From the NCBI RefSeq assembly GCF_052055485.1, contig NZ_CP197171.1:868001-932000 (forward strand): 64,000 nt of DNA. The letters run 5' to 3'. How positions within the stretch are numbered: the first letter of the stretch is position 1; each line of letters starts with the position of its first letter. A program made the translations under genes and the position numbers. Below, piece after piece: positions 1 to 8,597 of the stretch. Source of the stretch: Amphibacillus sp052055485 (GTDB lineage: Bacteria > Bacillota > Bacilli > Bacillales > Amphibacillaceae). The notes under the pieces are model-generated. The model was not told the DNA's origin. It did not search any database and worked only from the letters and a program-made list of their open reading frames with translations.

Positions 1-21
1 GTTTTCACCACCTTTAGGAAT

Positions 22-55
22 TAAAAAAAGAACCCATGGAAAATGGATTCTTTTT
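22..55. terminator. Hairpin terminator at the window edge
   Basis: An inverted repeat (AGAA-CCAT against ATGG-TTCT) is flanked by an A-run on one side and a T-run on the other, so it could terminate in either direction. On the minus strand it would close the leftward transcript ending with the gene at 163-450. Confidence 0.5.
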
Positions 56-162
56 GTTGAACTTATAATTAAGAATGTAAGACTTTTGGTACCACGGTAT
101 CTCCTTGTACCGTTAACGCGCAAAGATTGCAGCACAAAGAATTAACAGCTTACTATAGGTCA

Positions 163-450
163 CTATAGTTTTAACCAATCCCTTATTTCTTTTAAACCTT
201 TATATGTCTTAGCTAATGAACTGTTTTCTTCTAAGTAACTCTCGCCATCTTCTGTTAAATAAGCTGTCCCCTCAATTAACCATGGTCTATCGTCCGCATA
301 GAAAACCCCTCCTAAATAATTTTCTCTGTTAAGAAACCTAATAGCTTCATCAAATTGATCTGCGGTAACCGCAAAATTCTCTTCAGTAAGTGCTTTATTA
401 CCGTTGTCAATTTCTTTCAATATGGCATACCTTAGTTTCTTTTTATTCAT
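163..450 (-). CDS. YjcQ-family protein
   Basis: A 95-residue protein resembling the YjcQ family, small winged-helix-like proteins common on prophages and integrative elements of Bacillus. The N-terminus (KKKLRYAILKEID) and the later TEDGESYLEEN stretch look like the helix-turn-helix and wing portions of such proteins. A strong AGGAGG site lies 7 bases before the ATG. The next leftward gene upstream is the predicted protease at 546-1448. The biological role is not known; membership in the mobile element is inferred from position. Confidence 0.65.
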   Translation of the reverse strand: MNKKKLRYAILKEIDNGNKALTEENFAVTADQFDEAIRFLNRENYLGGVFYADDRPWLIEGTAYLTEDGESYLEENSSLAKTYKGLKEIRDWLKL

Positions 451-545
451 TATTTCCCCTCCTTTTTTTAAACGTTGATTAATAAAATAATCCTTACATG
501 AGATACGTGCAATATTCTTTATTAGGTTTGTACCCGTTTGTTGAA

Positions 546-1448
546 CTAGGAGAATAATTCGGAGCCATTAATTATTTCATCAGTTGAGGCCAAAGTCGCT
601 TCGTATATCGTCTTATTATCCTTCTCCATAAAGGATTGAACGGTCTTGTAGCCAACTGCATATCCAGCACAAAAGGGAAGTCCAATAGGTTGATAACCTT
701 CTTGCGCTGCAATTTCATCACCAAACATATAGCTACTTACTTCTGCAAATCCTTTTATATCAAGGGATTCGCCGATAACATCGATTGAATACTTCAACTC
801 CTCCTTATCCATGTTGGTAACCCAAGGACCTATTTGCTCCGTTCCGTATAATTCTTTTGCAAATGATTCAGCTAAACCCTCTATAACGAGATAATCTCCT
901 ACTGTTACATTCCCATGATCCCAATCAAAATAAGAAAAACGTATATTATGGTTAAATTCATGGGCTATAACTGCCGGTATTTTGGGTAAATTATAATCGT
1001 TTGGATATATATTTACAGTTATAAAGCCCGGTATTCCACCAAACCCTGTATATCCTTTCTGTAGCTTTAGTTTTTCAGGGTCTGAAATATATAATCCAAA
1101 TTTGATTTCATCCGCATTTATCTTCAATCCCGCATTATTCGCTTTAGCAATGCAATTTTTAAGAGCGTTTTCGGCAACCGCATAGGAGTTATTTTCTCTT
1201 AGAATAGATAATCCTTCTCTAATATTTTCATCATCTGAAACATCAGCAAAACCAAGCATTTTTGATGCCATGATAACGTCATATCCATTTTGTTGTTTCG
1301 CTTTTATGGGAACGTTAATTAAATTCCACATTTGTTTGAATGGTTCCATCATTTCATAACGGAAATAATCTTTGCGTTTTTCTAAATCCTGAATTTCAAG
1401 CAATTCACCATACTGACTTAATGTATCCATAACTTCATAAGCATTCAT
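546..1448 (-). CDS. DUF2268-type predicted zinc protease
   Basis: A 300-residue protein that fits the DUF2268 family of predicted Zn-dependent proteases. The HExxH metal motif is seen as HEFNH at residues 163-167, followed about 25 residues later by an EGLAE segment that could supply the third ligand. No signal peptide or membrane span is visible, so it probably acts in the cytosol. It starts at an ATG preceded by AAGAGAG. It sits with the lipoprotein and PC4-like genes downstream of the conjugation genes, as accessory cargo. The substrate is unknown. Confidence 0.7.
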   Translation of the reverse strand: MNAYEVMDTLSQYGELLEIQDLEKRKDYFRYEMMEPFKQMWNLINVPIKAKQQNGYDVIMASKMLGFADVSDDENIREGLSILRENNSYAVAENALKNCIAKANNAGLKINADEIKFGLYISDPEKLKLQKGYTGFGGIPGFITVNIYPNDYNLPKIPAVIAHEFNHNIRFSYFDWDHGNVTVGDYLVIEGLAESFAKELYGTEQIGPWVTNMDKEELKYSIDVIGESLDIKGFAEVSSYMFGDEIAAQEGYQPIGLPFCAGYAVGYKTVQSFMEKDNKTIYEATLASTDEIINGSELFS

Positions 1449-1613
1449 CTTATCAACTCTCTTATAAATTATCGTTTGGTTATTAAGCTACAGTATTACG
1501 CAACGTTAATGTCAAATATAAACTAGTTTTTTGATAAAATAGCTCAATCGTATTAAGGAATAAAACAATTCCTTAGAGTAAATATCTGATATTAGTTTTG
1601 CATATATTAAATA

Positions 1614-2159
1614 TCAATAACTTAATTCAATATTATTTTGCTCCGCAAAATCCAATGCACTAGCAATCCCTGCATCTATATCATCCATGTATTTCATAAA
1701 GCTAGTTTCATAGCCGTCATCTCCATTTGCTGTGCCTTCAATTAATGATTGAGATAACAGTGTTTCTCTTGGATTTTTCATTACACCACCATCTTCAATT
1801 AGAACCAATCCATCATCTTTTGGCTCCCATACATCCCCTTTATAGTCAGAAGGGGTATATTTTTCACCTAATTGATCAAGGGTGTCTTGACTTTCCCCAT
1901 CGAAATTCACATAAAAAGCCGTCTGTTCTTCTTTGTTCAATGACTTATCAAATGCCTCTACTAGTTCCGATTTTTCCACATCTTCCTTACTTGCTGAGAA
2001 TGTTACTAAAAGAAATGATTCTTCATTATCTAATTTTTCCTTTAACTCTTTTAGAGTCATTTCATTCATGCCAACTTCTGCTTTATTGCCACACGCACTT
2101 AAAACAAGTAGAAATGACAATAAAATCAAGCTGAACCACCATCTTTTTTTCATCTTCAC
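1614..2159 (-). CDS. Putative lipoprotein
   Basis: A 181-residue exported lipoprotein. The first ~23 residues form a lysine/arginine-led hydrophobic signal ending in the lipobox LSAC, so the mature protein would be anchored at the outer face of the membrane through a lipidated Cys. The rest is acidic and has stretches (SFLLVTFSAS, TAFYVNFDGE) that could belong to a thioredoxin-like fold, but no CxxC motif is present. The start is a GTG with GGAG 7 bases upstream; an ATG two codons further is possible. Function not recognised. Confidence 0.65.
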   Translation of the reverse strand: MKMKKRWWFSLILLSFLLVLSACGNKAEVGMNEMTLKELKEKLDNEESFLLVTFSASKEDVEKSELVEAFDKSLNKEEQTAFYVNFDGESQDTLDQLGEKYTPSDYKGDVWEPKDDGLVLIEDGGVMKNPRETLLSQSLIEGTANGDDGYETSFMKYMDDIDAGIASALDFAEQNNIELSY

Positions 2160-2229
2160 CCATCAACTCCATTTTTGTTCATTTTTTTCAGTATAACAAT
2201 AATGGTCTGCGGTAGAAAATATTTGCCTA

Positions 2230-2466
2230 TTATATATGAAGTGCTTCTGGTAAAGTGTCATACAGTATTTTCAGTTCTTCTTTGGTAAAAGTGAACCCCT
2301 TACCAACCCTTGTTTTATCAGGGTTCCACCACCTCACGTCAAACTTTGGATTATCTCCATTCCAACTAATCAAATTCAGCTCTTTTGCCCAGCCTCCTTG
2401 GCTTCTATGCAATACAACAATTTCCTCAATAACTTCCCAATCCACACGATAGCTCTTTTCCTTCAT
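2230..2466 (-). CDS. YdbC/PC4-like ssDNA-binding protein
   Basis: A 78-residue protein similar to the YdbC branch of the PC4 (transcription coactivator p15) fold. The family signature is visible: GWAKELNLISWNG followed by KFDVRWWNPD and KGFTFTKEEL. Known members bind single-stranded DNA as dimers and are frequent on Gram-positive conjugative elements, where a role in handling transferred ssDNA is plausible. It lies 21 bases after the coupling-protein gene and is probably cotranscribed with it. GGGAGGAG precedes the ATG. Confidence 0.75.
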   Translation of the reverse strand: MKEKSYRVDWEVIEEIVVLHRSQGGWAKELNLISWNGDNPKFDVRWWNPDKTRVGKGFTFTKEELKILYDTLPEALHI

Positions 2467-2487
2467 TCAAAACAATCTCCTCCCTCT

Positions 2488-4746
2488 TTAATTTGCGCTA
2501 ATAGCCTTTTGTATTAACGCTTCCTCTTCATTTTCTTGTTCACTTTCATTTTTTTGCTTCCTCAGTTCAAGTTGGTGTTCCATTCTCTCATTTATTTTTT
2601 CTTGCCAGCTAGACACAGTATCCTCTGGCAAATATTTATATACCGGTTCCATCAATTTCAAGTGCAATGCTTCAAGATTTGGATGATAGACAAGGTAACT
2701 TAAATAATGTAAAAATGACCATTCTTCCACTTCCAGCATTTGTTTTTGCAATGTACTTCTATCTTTTTGCGACAGCCCTTCTACTTGCATTAAATTACGT
2801 TTCAGTCTTATAAAGTCATCGGATTCCATTACATCTGCCATTCGTAAATATAAATCGTCCCGTACTTTGGCTGAATATACCATTTCATTTAAATTCATTT
2901 CATAATAAGCATCAGAAGCAATCGGCAAGGATAGAATGGACTTGCTTGTATCAAAATCATTTGCTAGGTATTCATAACGGAATTTCTGCTTCGTTTGGAC
3001 TTTATTAAAAATCGGTTTCGGTTCAATTTTTCTTCGTTTCGTATCTTGTCGTTTGTTTACTCGAATCACAACGGATTGTCCTTCTTGTAATCTCATCAAT
3101 TCATCTGAGGTCAACAATGCCCTCTCCTTGGTTGATTCACTATGCGATTTATCAAACGAATGCAATTCCCCACTTCGACTCACATCTGTAATCGTTCTTG
3201 TTCCCAACATACTCGAATAATGTTCGGCAGTGCTTTTATCTTCCGTTAGAATATATATTTGATTGGAACAGTTTCCAATGATGGTGTCTGATTCTTCGCC
3301 ATACATTGATTTAACCTGGGAGTAAGCTTGGATAATTAAGTGATAGCGAAAACCTCGCCCAGCACCAACTGTCACCATTCCGGCCATTCCCTCAATCGTT
3401 GGCATATTTCCAAATTCATCTAATAGGAAGTGAACATTTCGCTTCATTTTCCCGCTCTGGCTTTTTGTTGCTTTCTCAGAATTTATTCTATAAAGTTGAC
3501 TGATTAAAATGCTTGCCAATACCTCATTTGACTTATCAGAATCAGGTGTTGCTATGAATAATGCAATTGGTTTATCACCAAACCCTATATCCGTTAGATC
3601 CAAACTATTATACCCAGTTACTTTCGCATTCGGTTCTAACGTAAATATCTGCAATTTATCCATGGCCACACTGAAAATACTTCCTCTTGTATTTCCTGTC
3701 GCGAAGTTCGATGTCGCATACATCATTCTTGCTGGATTATTTTCATCTCTTGCTTGAAAAAACAAATCCAAGGCATTATTTCCTTCCTCGTCATTGTCAC
3801 TTCCTTTTGTTGAAAGGAAGTTTGCTACGGAATACATCGTCACCCGTTCTTCTTTTCCTTGAGTGACCATATCCTCTGTTAATGCAAGGATAATTGCAGT
3901 CACAAGTGATTTTGCACTGTTTGACCAGAAAGGATCTTTGGCGTTTGGATCATGGTATAAGCTATATGCAACACTGTTAGCATATTTCTGTGCATCACTA
4001 TGAAGCCCTTTCCTCCATGAATCAATCACCAACTGTAAAGGATTGAAGCCCATACTCATATCATGCTGAATTAGATTGAACACATGGACATCATATCCCC
4101 GTTCTATCAACGTTTCATAAGAAGCACCAGCTAGCTCACCTTTTGGATCATTGATAACCATCGAAGGTTTTTCACTCGCTCTGCTTTGTACATCTATCAT
4201 TGGCACAACAAATGTTTCACCCTTACCACTACGAGTAATACCAATCACCATCGTATGGACTGGGGCATCATCAATTAATAATTGATAGTTATTACCTTCA
4301 TGTAATCCAGCAATAATTGTACCGCCTTTCCCCTCATATTCTTTTATTTTTGATGGAATACTTAAATATTGTTTTTTCATATTCTTCACTTTTTCAAATT
4401 CGTTGGTTCCGTGTTGACCTTTGTTAATCGATTGATAGTTCATTTTCACATTGTATAGGAGTTTCAATACACTGATCCCAATCAATATATAAAATCCCAC
4501 ATAAAACTCTATCCACTCGTATTGGAAAATGAAAAAGTAATGCCAATCGACAGAGAATGTATGGAAATTTACCTTTTCTGAATTCGTTGCAAAACCTTCC
4601 ACTAAATGTAATACTTGTTGCAAAAAATGTAACAGGAAGTTCGCAACGAAAAATCCTACAACAGCAATACATACTATAAAGAAACTTATGGTTTTCCAAT
4701 CGCTTAAACGTTCTGTTAATGACTTTTTATCATTGGCATGCTGCAT
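2488..4746 (-). CDS. VirD4/TraG-type conjugative coupling ATPase
   Basis: A 752-residue type IV coupling protein that links a relaxosome to the mating channel. Two membrane spans are predicted at about residues 20-40 and 80-99. The cytosolic ATPase follows, with Walker A GITRSGKGE at 169-177, MVINDPKGE at about 197-205 and Walker B FLLDEFGNMP at 440-449. The C-terminal ~130 residues are charged and helical, as in Firmicutes VirD4-like proteins. It is intact and in the usual order after a Toprim primase gene. This is the strongest evidence that the left of the window belongs to a conjugative element. Confidence 0.93.
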   Translation of the reverse strand: MQHANDKKSLTERLSDWKTISFFIVCIAVVGFFVANFLLHFLQQVLHLVEGFATNSEKVNFHTFSVDWHYFFIFQYEWIEFYVGFYILIGISVLKLLYNVKMNYQSINKGQHGTNEFEKVKNMKKQYLSIPSKIKEYEGKGGTIIAGLHEGNNYQLLIDDAPVHTMVIGITRSGKGETFVVPMIDVQSRASEKPSMVINDPKGELAGASYETLIERGYDVHVFNLIQHDMSMGFNPLQLVIDSWRKGLHSDAQKYANSVAYSLYHDPNAKDPFWSNSAKSLVTAIILALTEDMVTQGKEERVTMYSVANFLSTKGSDNDEEGNNALDLFFQARDENNPARMMYATSNFATGNTRGSIFSVAMDKLQIFTLEPNAKVTGYNSLDLTDIGFGDKPIALFIATPDSDKSNEVLASILISQLYRINSEKATKSQSGKMKRNVHFLLDEFGNMPTIEGMAGMVTVGAGRGFRYHLIIQAYSQVKSMYGEESDTIIGNCSNQIYILTEDKSTAEHYSSMLGTRTITDVSRSGELHSFDKSHSESTKERALLTSDELMRLQEGQSVVIRVNKRQDTKRRKIEPKPIFNKVQTKQKFRYEYLANDFDTSKSILSLPIASDAYYEMNLNEMVYSAKVRDDLYLRMADVMESDDFIRLKRNLMQVEGLSQKDRSTLQKQMLEVEEWSFLHYLSYLVYHPNLEALHLKLMEPVYKYLPEDTVSSWQEKINERMEHQLELRKQKNESEQENEEEALIQKAISAN

Positions 4747-4780
4747 CTTTTACTCCTTTCTTTACAGATCATCATCATTT

Positions 4781-5821
4781 TTATGATAATGATATTTCAT
4801 TTACATTTTGTTTAGTCTGCTCCAACTGATTCGTATCTTGTAAATATCTTTTGGTGAATTGCTCTCGGTTACCTTGTAAAAATTCGTTTGCATCTTGATA
4901 GCCGTCACTATAACGGAATAACGAAACATTTTCACCTAGACCTTCCTTTTCTAGTGCAAAAACAAGTTTTCTTGTTGCTTTCCAGCCTGCTTTATCATCA
5001 TCCATTGCCACTAGAATATGCTTATCTGTAAATGTATCTTTGTTCTCCCGGATATATGCTTGCACTTGCCGTGTTTTAGATGCACCTGTTAATGCAATAA
5101 ATCCACAATGTTCATCTACTTCACGAAAAGAAAGAGCATCCAACAATGATTCGCTAAATACAACCGTCTTTGTTTCCTCTGGAATCTCAATAAAAAAATC
5201 CTTCGTGTCTTTAGAAGGATTCATGATTAACTGTATTTCTTTGGGCTCCAGTGTTGGATCAATACTAGAACGTAACAACACTCGATCTAAAATGTTACTT
5301 TTATCATAAAGAGAAAAAACCAAATTTCGCTTACACATCCAGCTATTGTTAGAGTAATCTTTTCCTAACAAGCTACTTGTTTTTTTGAAAAAGTATTTTG
5401 CCACCTCTTTATTTTGTAAATCAACAATATGTTTTCTTGCTGTTTCTTTTGATAATCCACGGTAGCCATTATCTAGTGCTTCACTTTTAAACCCTGTTTT
5501 GGCAAAAGAAAAGAGCCTCATCGACCAAGTTAATGCTTCTTTTTGGTCATCTGAAAGGCTCGGATAGGTTTCTTGCATCTTTCCTATTTCGGGATGTAAG
5601 CTCTTTTTCTCCTGGAACTGTAATAGCATTCGTTCTCCACAATGATTCTCACGGTTGCATTGAATAAAGTTTGTGTTGTTCTTATATATAAATGCCTCAT
5701 GTTCGTTGCATTCTGGACAATTACAGATATAATAACGTCCTTTATCTTCTGCATTCAGCTCATCTAGCGCATTTTCGATATTTTGATAAACCAACCTTTT
5801 ATACAAACTTTGTTTATGCAT
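4781..5821 (-). CDS. Toprim/zinc-finger DNA primase-like protein
   Basis: A 346-residue primase-like protein of mobile elements. An N-terminal CHC2-type zinc finger is formed by Cys33, Cys35, Cys38, Cys55, His60 and Cys61. A Toprim core follows at about residues 215-300: the FSESLLDAL segment holds the glutamate, and VAMDDDKAGW holds the DxD. The chosen start at 5821 overlaps the upstream stop by 8 bases and has GAGGGTGG upstream; an extension of five codons is possible. Expected role: priming of the transferred strand or of element replication. Confidence 0.8.
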   Translation of the reverse strand: MHKQSLYKRLVYQNIENALDELNAEDKGRYYICNCPECNEHEAFIYKNNTNFIQCNRENHCGERMLLQFQEKKSLHPEIGKMQETYPSLSDDQKEALTWSMRLFSFAKTGFKSEALDNGYRGLSKETARKHIVDLQNKEVAKYFFKKTSSLLGKDYSNNSWMCKRNLVFSLYDKSNILDRVLLRSSIDPTLEPKEIQLIMNPSKDTKDFFIEIPEETKTVVFSESLLDALSFREVDEHCGFIALTGASKTRQVQAYIRENKDTFTDKHILVAMDDDKAGWKATRKLVFALEKEGLGENVSLFRYSDGYQDANEFLQGNREQFTKRYLQDTNQLEQTKQNVNEISLS

Positions 5822-6458
5822 TTTCACCACCCTCAAGCATCCTTCGTATTTTCACGGCATATCTTTGGACAATCGGCTCAATGACTTTCACTTCTACTTC
5901 TTCATCCGTATCTAGCATTGTGCCCTCAAACAATAAGTGATGGTAACAATGGTGAAACGATTGGATTAATTCATTATGGAGCTGGTATGCTTTTTGAAAT
6001 CCTTTATCAACTACGAAAGTTTCCCCAAACAATTTATCTTCTAGCCTTTGATACGCCATATTGTGTATCATCAATATGTTAATACGTTGTTCCTGTAGTG
6101 ATTGATAATTGGTCACTACATGAGTAATGATCCTTTTAAAGTTTTTATCGTTATTCATATATGATTTTAGCTCTATATCGTCACCTACTCTATCAATCAC
6201 AGCATCAAAACTAGTACGTATTGCAGTCATCACATGTTCCATTTCTGCAAAGATGCTTGTTTCAATAATAGGACTAATTCCATTGTAGAGTGATTTTAAT
6301 TGTTCATTGTTTAAGTCTAACGGGATGCTTCGTTTCGATGGATCACACATCACTTTACAGAAACGAATTTCAAATGCTGAATATGGATCAACAGATTTTC
6401 CATGAACAGTATTATTCTTTGTATTTGAGGACTTTTTAGTTACTTCTTCTACTTCCAC
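5814..6458 (-). CDS. Conjugative-element protein of unknown function
   Basis: A 214-residue soluble, mostly helical protein without a recognised domain. It overlaps the primase gene and so is probably translationally coupled to it. The start chosen is a GTG 6 bases after GAGGTG; a GTG three codons earlier lacks spacing for a ribosome site. His-rich and acidic stretches occur near the C-terminus (HHCYHHLLFEG, then DTDEEVEVK). Position between the primase and the pilin-like gene suggests a role in transfer or replication of the element, but this is only inference. Confidence 0.6.
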   Translation of the reverse strand: MEVEEVTKKSSNTKNNTVHGKSVDPYSAFEIRFCKVMCDPSKRSIPLDLNNEQLKSLYNGISPIIETSIFAEMEHVMTAIRTSFDAVIDRVGDDIELKSYMNNDKNFKRIITHVVTNYQSLQEQRINILMIHNMAYQRLEDKLFGETFVVDKGFQKAYQLHNELIQSFHHCYHHLLFEGTMLDTDEEVEVKVIEPIVQRYAVKIRRMLEGGENA

Positions 6459-6545
6459 CAATTTCACCTCACGTCTATATCCAATTCGTATTGTTCATGC
6501 AAGGCTTCTCCATTAAAGAGAAGCCATAAACTATAACTGACTCCC

Positions 6546-6725
6546 TTATAGTGCTATAAAGTTTTGCACACAAACCGATTCATCCAACTCTTGTTTTTCA
6601 GCAATCGCTTGTTCCATAGATCGAATGTCATCAATATTTTGAATGGGTTCAGTTAAGGTAACATCAATGTTTCCCCACCCTTCCGAATAAATGTAACTTA
6701 CAAAATACTTGTGCTCTTTCGCCAT
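6546..6725 (-). CDS. Small conserved-looking element protein (59 aa)
   Basis: A short reading frame encoding 59 residues, beginning MAKEHKYFVSYIYSEGWGNI. An excellent AGGAGGTG lies 8 bases before the ATG, and the frame fills the gap between two other element genes. The layout KYFVSY followed by PIQNIDDIRSMEQAI is typical of small proteins seen repeatedly on Gram-positive phages and conjugative elements. Function unknown. Confidence 0.65.
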   Translation of the reverse strand: MAKEHKYFVSYIYSEGWGNIDVTLTEPIQNIDDIRSMEQAIAEKQELDESVCVQNFIAL

Positions 6726-6764
6726 TGTTCAAACACCTCCTGAATGCAAAAAATAATTCAGACA

Positions 6765-6998
6765 TTAAAATCCAACAACACGTCCTCCCATCCAACTAAC
6801 AAGGCTCGCTGCTAAATAAACAATGCCAAAACCAATGGCAACATTAACCATCCAACCAGTGTACAATTCCTTCTTTTGAGGATCTTTTGCAAAAGTCCAC
6901 AGTAGACCAATGACAACAAGTACTAGCCCTGCTAGAACTGGTGCAACTGGTTTAATTCCATCAGTTATATTTGTGATTGTTTGAATTGCATCTTGCAT
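6765..6998 (-). CDS. Pilin/TrbC-like small membrane protein
   Basis: A 77-residue protein with two hydrophobic segments (about residues 18-36 and 48-68) separated by a charged loop (FAKDPQKKELYTGW). This matches the size and topology of VirB2/TrbC or Maff2-type small membrane proteins at the start of Firmicutes conjugation modules. AAGGAG lies 10 bases before the ATG. Homology to true VirB2 cannot be shown by eye; the assignment rests on topology and neighbourhood. Confidence 0.6.
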   Translation of the reverse strand: MQDAIQTITNITDGIKPVAPVLAGLVLVVIGLLWTFAKDPQKKELYTGWMVNVAIGFGIVYLAASLVSWMGGRVVGF

Positions 6999-7033
6999 AG
7001 ATTTTCAACTCCTTTCCCTTCAAGTAGTTGTCT

Positions 7034-7309
7034 TTAGGATTGCTTAGCTACCTCTGTAATTTGTTTTCGATTATGAACATTAAAATTCAAGATAATTTCC
7101 TGATGTTGCATATGAAGCCACTCATAATAAGATTCACCATTTGCTTCTACAATTTCTTTTGCCAATGCTTCAAATTCTTTAAAGGCAGTTGGTTTTGTTG
7201 GTTTCTTCTTTTTTGATTGTGAAGCCTTCTTTTGTGAATCAGGTGAATGTTTCTCTTTAACTTTCAATGTTTCGACTTGTTGATTTTCCTTTTGTGTATG
7301 ATCAGACAT
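7034..7309 (-). CDS. Small Lys-rich element protein
   Basis: A 91-residue protein with a strongly basic, low-complexity first half (KKASQSKKKKPTKPT) and a helical second half containing YYEWLHMQHQEIIL. It is probably the first gene of the leftward conjugation operon: AGGAGGTG precedes the ATG and a structured leader lies upstream. It could bind nucleic acid, given the basic N-terminus. No family recognised. Confidence 0.6.
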   Translation of the reverse strand: MSDHTQKENQQVETLKVKEKHSPDSQKKASQSKKKKPTKPTAFKEFEALAKEIVEANGESYYEWLHMQHQEIILNFNVHNRKQITEVAKQS

Positions 7310-7339
7310 TCTGTTTCACCTCCTAAAAAAGAGCAAAAT

Positions 7340-7398
7340 AAAAACTCTTTTCTCGTAAAAGAAAAGAGTTTTTAGGAAGTATCAAACTTCCTGATACT
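7340..7398 (-). promoter_or_regulatory. Structured leader with attenuator-like hairpin
   Basis: On the minus strand a small hairpin (AGTATCA/TGATACT arms, 7379-7397) precedes a long A/T-rich hairpin (AAAAACTCTTTTCT against AGAAAAGAGTTTTT, 7340-7373). U-rich stretches and then the AGGAGG of the gene at 7034-7309 follow. The second hairpin looks like an intrinsic terminator placed in the 5' leader, so it may attenuate the conjugation operon. Confidence 0.45.
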
Positions 7399-7428
7399 AA
7401 TACTTTAACACCGTTTTTATGGAATTTG

Positions 7429-7472
7429 GTTCGTCATTTGTTCGGTAAATGTTCGCAAAAAGTTCGTAAATC
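7429..7472 (-). repeat. Four GTTCG repeats at 11-bp period
   Basis: GTTCG begins at 7429, 7440, 7451 and 7462, exactly 11 bp apart, with A/T-rich spacers. On the minus strand this reads as CGAAC-N6 direct repeats upstream of the leftward conjugation operon. One repeat per helical turn places all motifs on one DNA face, as in cooperative operators or replication iterons. The binding protein is unknown. It is not a LexA box, because no inverted GTTCG/CGAAC pair is present. Confidence 0.6.
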
Positions 7473-7690
7473 ATATTAATTTTAATGGTTATTGGCAGAC
7501 TTCATTGTAATGGATGTATCCAAGTGGTTAAAGCAAGATCATCTGTAGTTATCAGTGAATTTCATACTTTGGCTCATGAAAAATGTTTTCATTTGATTAG
7601 AGTGTCGAAGAAGGACTGCGGAAGACTTGAATGCATAGTAATAACATATTTAAAATGAAAAGCTATCCAATAGGACGGCTTATTTTTTTG

Positions 7691-7718
7691 TTTACATTAT
7701 ACAATTATTTGCTATAAT
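7691..7718 (+). promoter_or_regulatory. Sigma-A promoter for the WYL-like/yolD pair
   Basis: TTTACA (7691-7696) and TATAAT (7713-7718) with 16 bp spacing, about 45 bp upstream of the start at 7766. Confidence 0.65.
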
Positions 7719-7765
7719 AAGAACAAGTGTTCCAAAAGAAGATTCCTATTATGGGAGGGTTCAAC

Positions 7766-7981
7766 ATGAAGACATTGTTTTTAAACTCAATTGAAATTAA
7801 AGAAAAGATTGTTATTTTTTATATGGATAGCAATAATAAGGTCACACAGCGTTATATAAGGGTACTGCAGGTACATGATAATTACATACTTGCGTATTGT
7901 TATTACCGTGAAAAGGTGCGAACATTTAGGTTAGATAATATCCTTTCTGCTGGACCTTCAAGAAAAAGGGTAGGTGCTTAA
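7766..7981 (+). CDS. Small WYL-like domain protein
   Basis: A 71-residue protein resembling a stand-alone WYL-type beta-barrel. The segment RYIRVLQVHDNYILAYCYY followed by REKVRTFRLDNI matches the middle and end of WYL domains, which sense ligands or nucleic acid. The start at 7766 has GGGAGG 7 bases upstream; the longer frame from 7727 lacks a good site. It is immediately followed, without a gap, by a YolD-like gene. Such WYL/YolD pairs are found in Bacillaceae, sometimes near Y-family polymerases, but none is seen here. Confidence 0.65.
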   Translation: MKTLFLNSIEIKEKIVIFYMDSNNKVTQRYIRVLQVHDNYILAYCYYREKVRTFRLDNILSAGPSRKRVGA

Positions 7982-8302
7982 ATGAACGAAAGAGGAACAA
8001 TCAAATGGACATCACTAATGCTGCCAGAACATGTCCAAATGTTAAATGAATGGACGGAAGAAGATAATTGGAAAACTAAGCCTATCCTGGATGAACAACA
8101 AATAGAAGAAAACAGTATGAAGCTCCAGCTGGCTATACACAATAATTTAACTGTAGAAATTAAGCATTATAAAGATCGTTATTTTCATATGGCTAAAGGG
8201 AAACTGTATAAAATTGATATCGTGAATAAATACATCAAAATTGATAACGAAGAACGTACTAAAATTAATTTGAATGATCTAATAGATGTCGCTATTGATT
8301 AA
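7982..8302 (+). CDS. YolD-like protein
   Basis: A 106-residue YolD-family protein. The hallmark start (NERGTIKWTSLMLPEHV, then LNEWTEEDN) is present. B. subtilis YolD is encoded beside UvrX and is linked to SOS and UV tolerance. Here the polymerase partner is missing and the gene pairs with the WYL-like protein whose stop codon directly precedes it. The frame ends at a rho-independent terminator, so the two genes form a complete unit. It lies about 300 bp before a tyrosine recombinase. Confidence 0.75.
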   Translation: MNERGTIKWTSLMLPEHVQMLNEWTEEDNWKTKPILDEQQIEENSMKLQLAIHNNLTVEIKHYKDRYFHMAKGKLYKIDIVNKYIKIDNEERTKINLNDLIDVAID

Positions 8303-8330
8303 CCCCCAGTGCATAAAGGGGTTAATTTTT
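8301..8330 (+). terminator. Terminator of the WYL/yolD unit
   Basis: A hairpin with AACCCC/GGGGTT arms followed by AATTTTTTG, overlapping the yolD-like stop codon. Confidence 0.75.
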
Positions 8331-8597
8331 TGTCTTTCAAAATAATCATCCACAATCTTAACTAAATCCTCAATACCCTGCTATTTTGCTTCCAGGTTCA
8401 TTTTGTATCCGTCCTTCCATAGAGATCATCGACTTAATACAACAATTCAGCGAGTTTCACAACTTTATTGAATAACTCATATTAATTTAATTTGATCATT
8501 AATTTTTATTACATTCATCGTAATTGTAAAAATAGTTATTTAATTCTACTTATCTGGTAAAAATGTATAACAAAGATCAATATGGGAGTGAATTTTA

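Noticed and set aside
7429..7472. LexA/SOS box
   Set aside because: Motifs are direct repeats of GTTCG; the inverted CGAAC-N4-GTTCG arrangement is missing.
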